DNA of 64,000 nt, taken from positions 124,001 through 188,000 of the forward strand of contig NZ_JAAXPV010000002.1 of NCBI RefSeq assembly GCF_012396615.1, given 5' to 3'. Under the pieces are notes generated by a model. That model did no database searches and was not told where the DNA came from. It worked only from the letters and a program-made list of their open reading frames with translations. This stretch comes from Rothia terrae. Its GTDB lineage: Bacteria > Actinomycetota > Actinomycetes > Actinomycetales > Micrococcaceae. Made by a program: the position numbers and the translations under genes. Below are positions 61,314 through 64,000 of the stretch, piece after piece. Position 1 is the stretch's first letter. Each line of letters starts with the position of its first letter.

Positions 61314-63050
61314 TTAAGACAACGCGAACATTTGCGCCGGCGTGCCTTCTGCCTCGATTCGACCGCCTTTCAACAGCACCGCACGAGATGCCATCGAAGC
61401 GATCCTGGCATCGTGACTGATGATAATTACTGCACGATCCTTCAAAATTGCGTGCAGCGATGCACGCGCGTCCGCTGTTTCAAGCTGCGTCGTAGATTCA
61501 TCGAGAATAACAGCGTGCGGGTTAGCCACAACGATGCGTGCCAGCGACAGCTGCTGAATCTGGTCTCGCGTGAGCTGGGTTGCTGAAGTTCCGAGTTCGG
61601 TGTCAAGACCGTCAGGCAAATCGTCCACCCAATCGGCGCCGACGGCATGAAGAGCCGCAAGCTGTTCTGCTTCGGTTGCGTTTTCAGCGGCTACTGTCAT
61701 GTTGTCAGACAACGTACCTAAGAAAAGATGTGCTTCTTGTGTACAAATCAGCAATGCAGGACGCCCGTCTTGGGCTACCTGAGTGGGATAGAGTCCATTA
61801 CCCACGGGAGAACCAGCAACAGAAACCGTACCTGAATCAGCAGTCAAAGACCCAGCGATCAGGCGTGCCAAAGTGGTTTTACCTGAGCCTGAGCGTCCAA
61901 CCAGTGCGATGCTCTCCCCCGCCCGAACGTCAAGGTTAACGCCCTTGATAACTGAAGATTCCGGGGTGTAACCATACGTGAGACTCTCACAACGGATGAC
62001 CACATCGTCAGTAACAGGTTCAGTGTTGACCTTGCTACTAGCAGCCTGCTCACGACGCGTTTTTTGTTGATGCGATAAATCAATCACGCCGAATACTCGT
62101 CCCATCGTCACCGACATTTCTCGCAGGCGGTCAAGCCAGTAGGTAAAAATATCGGCGTTCACGCGCATGCCAAAGAGCATGATTGATGCTGTCGCTGCAT
62201 CGCCCCAGCTAGCCCAGCCCCGTTCGACGCAGATCGCACCCCAGATAATCGAAAGCAAGAGAGGCATGTACGAGTTGAATCCGTCAATCGCCCAATAGGT
62301 AGCACGAAGCGACACCAGCTTGCGGGCAATGGAATATATGGAATCAACGCGGTTTTCTTGAACCTGCAAGCGGGCGCCCTCAATACCTAGCTCACGCATG
62401 GTGCTTCCACCGCGAATATTCTCGTTTGCAACAACGGTAAAGTCAGACATTGCCTCAGCACGATAAAGGGTGAGTTTTCCAATGCGCGGCAGAAAAATAG
62501 ACAGAAGAATCGCCATCAGCACAAACGTTGGAACAGCCACAAGCCCAATGAAGGGATTGACAAAGAACAAGGTTGTAGCCGTCAGAATCATATAGACCGT
62601 GATATACAAGAATTCTGGGAGTCCCTGCGCAAGAACTTGTCTAATGGAGTCGACATCGTCGGTCAGCCGCGACAACAAGTCCCCAGAACCAGCGTCCTCT
62701 ACGGTTTGAGCGTCAAGTTCGAGGGCAGCCCCCACCATGTCGATACCGAGGTCTCGATTCAGGCGAACGCCCAGGCGTTGCCCTTGAAAAGTCCACGCAC
62801 GGGTGAGGAGTGCGCCTACCACCACCGCCAGAGCAATCAGAAGAATAAAACCCCACGGAAAGCCGGTCAAAGTACGGGACGACGCGGCATCTACCAGCCT
62901 GCCAATTGCGATGGGAATCGCCAACGAGGTCAGTGAGCTCAACACGAAGAGCACTATCAACCAGAAAAACTGACCGGGAGTTCGCATGACGCTTGCCAGC
63001 AGCATCCGCCAGGTTTTACCGGTGGACGCGACAGGAAGAAGGTTAGCCAC
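61314..63050 (-). CDS. ABC exporter half-transporter with degenerate signature motif
   Basis: 578 aa. Six membrane helices in the first 320 residues are followed by an ATPase domain with Walker A GRSGSGKTT, Walker B AVILDESTTQLE and switch His in IISHDARI. The signature LSGGQ is replaced by LTRDQ (in QLTRDQIQQLSLAR). It overlaps the upstream gene's stop by 8 bp, and the two should form one heterodimer. Export substrate unknown; it could be peptide or drug. Confidence 0.88.
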   Translation of the reverse strand: MANLLPVASTGKTWRMLLASVMRTPGQFFWLIVLFVLSSLTSLAIPIAIGRLVDAASSRTLTGFPWGFILLIALAVVVGALLTRAWTFQGQRLGVRLNRDLGIDMVGAALELDAQTVEDAGSGDLLSRLTDDVDSIRQVLAQGLPEFLYITVYMILTATTLFFVNPFIGLVAVPTFVLMAILLSIFLPRIGKLTLYRAEAMSDFTVVANENIRGGSTMRELGIEGARLQVQENRVDSIYSIARKLVSLRATYWAIDGFNSYMPLLLSIIWGAICVERGWASWGDAATASIMLFGMRVNADIFTYWLDRLREMSVTMGRVFGVIDLSHQQKTRREQAASSKVNTEPVTDDVVIRCESLTYGYTPESSVIKGVNLDVRAGESIALVGRSGSGKTTLARLIAGSLTADSGTVSVAGSPVGNGLYPTQVAQDGRPALLICTQEAHLFLGTLSDNMTVAAENATEAEQLAALHAVGADWVDDLPDGLDTELGTSATQLTRDQIQQLSLARIVVANPHAVILDESTTQLETADARASLHAILKDRAVIIISHDARIASMASRAVLLKGGRIEAEGTPAQMFALS

Positions 63051-64000
63051 GGTGGTGCTCCTGTTCTATTTCGCGCTGGCTGGTCATCGGCGTCTGCTCA
63101 ATTTTCTGCAAAGAACTCGTGATGGCTTCTTCGTACTGTTCAACAACGTGGTGCACGGAGTGAGCGGCAACGTTGTGATGATCCGAGCGATGCTGGGTCG
63201 CGATCCGTCGTTCAGCTTCCATGGTGGTGCTGACAACATAGATTTTCCGAATGTTCTCTAGCGGATAATCGCGTGCACATTTTTGCTCTAAATGATCAAA
63301 AATATACTTTTGGCTAGGTTCATCGACAGAGTTCAACGGCTCCGTGAGCACCAATGTTGTAGCGTCCTGCGCGAGCGCACGAGCCAGCGCCAGACGCTGA
63401 CGCTGCCCGCCGGAGAGGTTTGCTCCTTCAGCGCTGATTGAAGCTTGCAGGTATTGAGCGGGGTCTTTTCCGCCAAGTCGGTAGGCGATCTCTAGTGAGT
63501 CGGTCAGCCGTAGCAGCTCGATAATATGCTGATCGTCCAACACATCGGTGCCAAGTTGTACGTGTTCTTGAAGAGTGCCGGCGAAGATCATCGGGTTGGG
63601 TTCTGAGAGCAGGACGCGTTCCCTGTCTTTTCCACCGCTACTTTGGCTTCGAAGCTGGTGGACGAGTGCCTCTGCACATTCTTGCGCCGTGAGATTCATA
63701 TCGCGCGGGTTCATAAACACCACGGTCTGCGTTGAATCAGGAATTTTTACCGATGCAACTGGGGAAGCTGCGCGGTGTGTGTCTACGGGTGCGGATTCGT
63801 TATCGTGAACCAGCTGATCTACGCGTTTGAAAGCAACACGCGCGTTACGCCAGGCGAACAGTAGCATTTCAACCGACCAAATGGGGCCAGTCATGACATT
63901 AATCAGACCGGCTATAGATACTAGCTGCCCTGCTGGGATGTCGGCGAGCCATGTGCCTTCAGCAAGGGTGCCGCGAAGTGCAAAGGCAATGGCCAGGAGA
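63043..64000 (-). CDS. ABC exporter half-transporter lacking Walker A (5' end outside window)
   Basis: The frame stays open from the stop at 63043 to the window edge, so about 318 C-terminal residues are visible, starting in the last membrane helices (ADIPAGQLVSIAGLINV). In the ATPase domain the Walker A lysine motif is absent: where it should be lies STQTVVFMNPRDMNLTA. The signature NLSGGQRQRLALARAL is perfect. Walker B is VLTEPLNSVD with Thr for Asp. A long His/Asp/Glu-rich tail follows the domain. It can give only its signature motif to the active site formed with the 61314 partner. Confidence 0.85.
   Translation of the reverse strand, partial: LLAIAFALRGTLAEGTWLADIPAGQLVSIAGLINVMTGPIWSVEMLLFAWRNARVAFKRVDQLVHDNESAPVDTHRAASPVASVKIPDSTQTVVFMNPRDMNLTAQECAEALVHQLRSQSSGGKDRERVLLSEPNPMIFAGTLQEHVQLGTDVLDDQHIIELLRLTDSLEIAYRLGGKDPAQYLQASISAEGANLSGGQRQRLALARALAQDATTLVLTEPLNSVDEPSQKYIFDHLEQKCARDYPLENIRKIYVVSTTMEAERRIATQHRSDHHNVAAHSVHHVVEQYEEAITSSLQKIEQTPMTSQREIEQEHHRG

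Noticed and set aside
61314-64000. CydDC cysteine/glutathione exporter
   Set aside because: No cydAB genes are near and the motifs are too degenerate; the general exporter label is safer.

Overview
The window looks like chromosomal DNA of an actinobacterium of the Micrococcaceae, most likely the genus Rothia. This rests on moderate GC content for an actinobacterium, an SRR-type Tat signal remnant, the biotin ECF operon bioYMN, OpcA beside Zwf, a WhiA-YvcK-RapZ-UvrC block, and many leaderless genes. The genus is inference from gene content and composition; no marker RNA lies in the window. I found no rRNA, tRNA, CRISPR array, prophage or intact insertion sequence.

Layout. 0-5.3 kb: end of a membrane protein gene, an LCP-family cell-wall ligase, ribosomal protein L31 type B, a SpoU/TrmH RNA methyltransferase, a lone ABC ATPase and serB. 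5.3-10.1 kb: two SDR genes (fabG and an atypical one), a DUF3099 protein, a small Cys-containing protein, SURF1, and a YdjM-like membrane protein behind a LexA-type box. 10.1-19.2 kb: an ABC-F ATPase, bioYMN with a BioQ-like operator, a zinc metallopeptidase and a heterodimeric ABC exporter. 19.3-22.4 kb: a decayed stretch with two gene fragments meeting at an apparent deletion scar, and an M6-type metalloprotease pseudogene. 22.4-25.1 kb: gltS and a GGCT-SGNH fusion gene bracketed by two nearly identical 73-bp palindromic repeats.

25.1-48 kb holds a block whose gene content matches, from memory, the Rv1420-Rv1466 region of Mycobacterium tuberculosis: sufT-C-D-B-R, an ABC pair, ctaA, (an inserted segment with a possible ncRNA, an anchored protein and umuDC), ctaB, tkt, tal, zwf, opcA, pgl, secG, tpiA, pgk, gap. 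48-54 kb: whiA, yvcK, rapZ, uvrC and plsC. 54-64 kb: a HAD phosphatase, uvrA, an MBL hydrolase, a pentapeptide-repeat protein, fhs and an ABC exporter pair that runs off the window.

How it fits together. Cytochrome oxidase maturation (SURF1, CtaA, CtaB), Fe-S assembly (Suf) and central carbon flux (pentose phosphate and lower glycolysis) share the block. DNA repair genes umuDC and uvrA, plus the YdjM-like gene, share a GAACATATRTTC operator, so a local SOS motif can be read from the sequence. At least nine genes have a -10 hexamer 6-7 nt before the start codon, pointing to leaderless mRNAs. The most unusual items are the 73-bp repeat-bracketed fusion gene, the twin 40-42 bp perfect palindromes carrying SOS boxes, an ABC half-transporter with no Walker A, and the protease pseudogene with a point change in its catalytic Glu codon.
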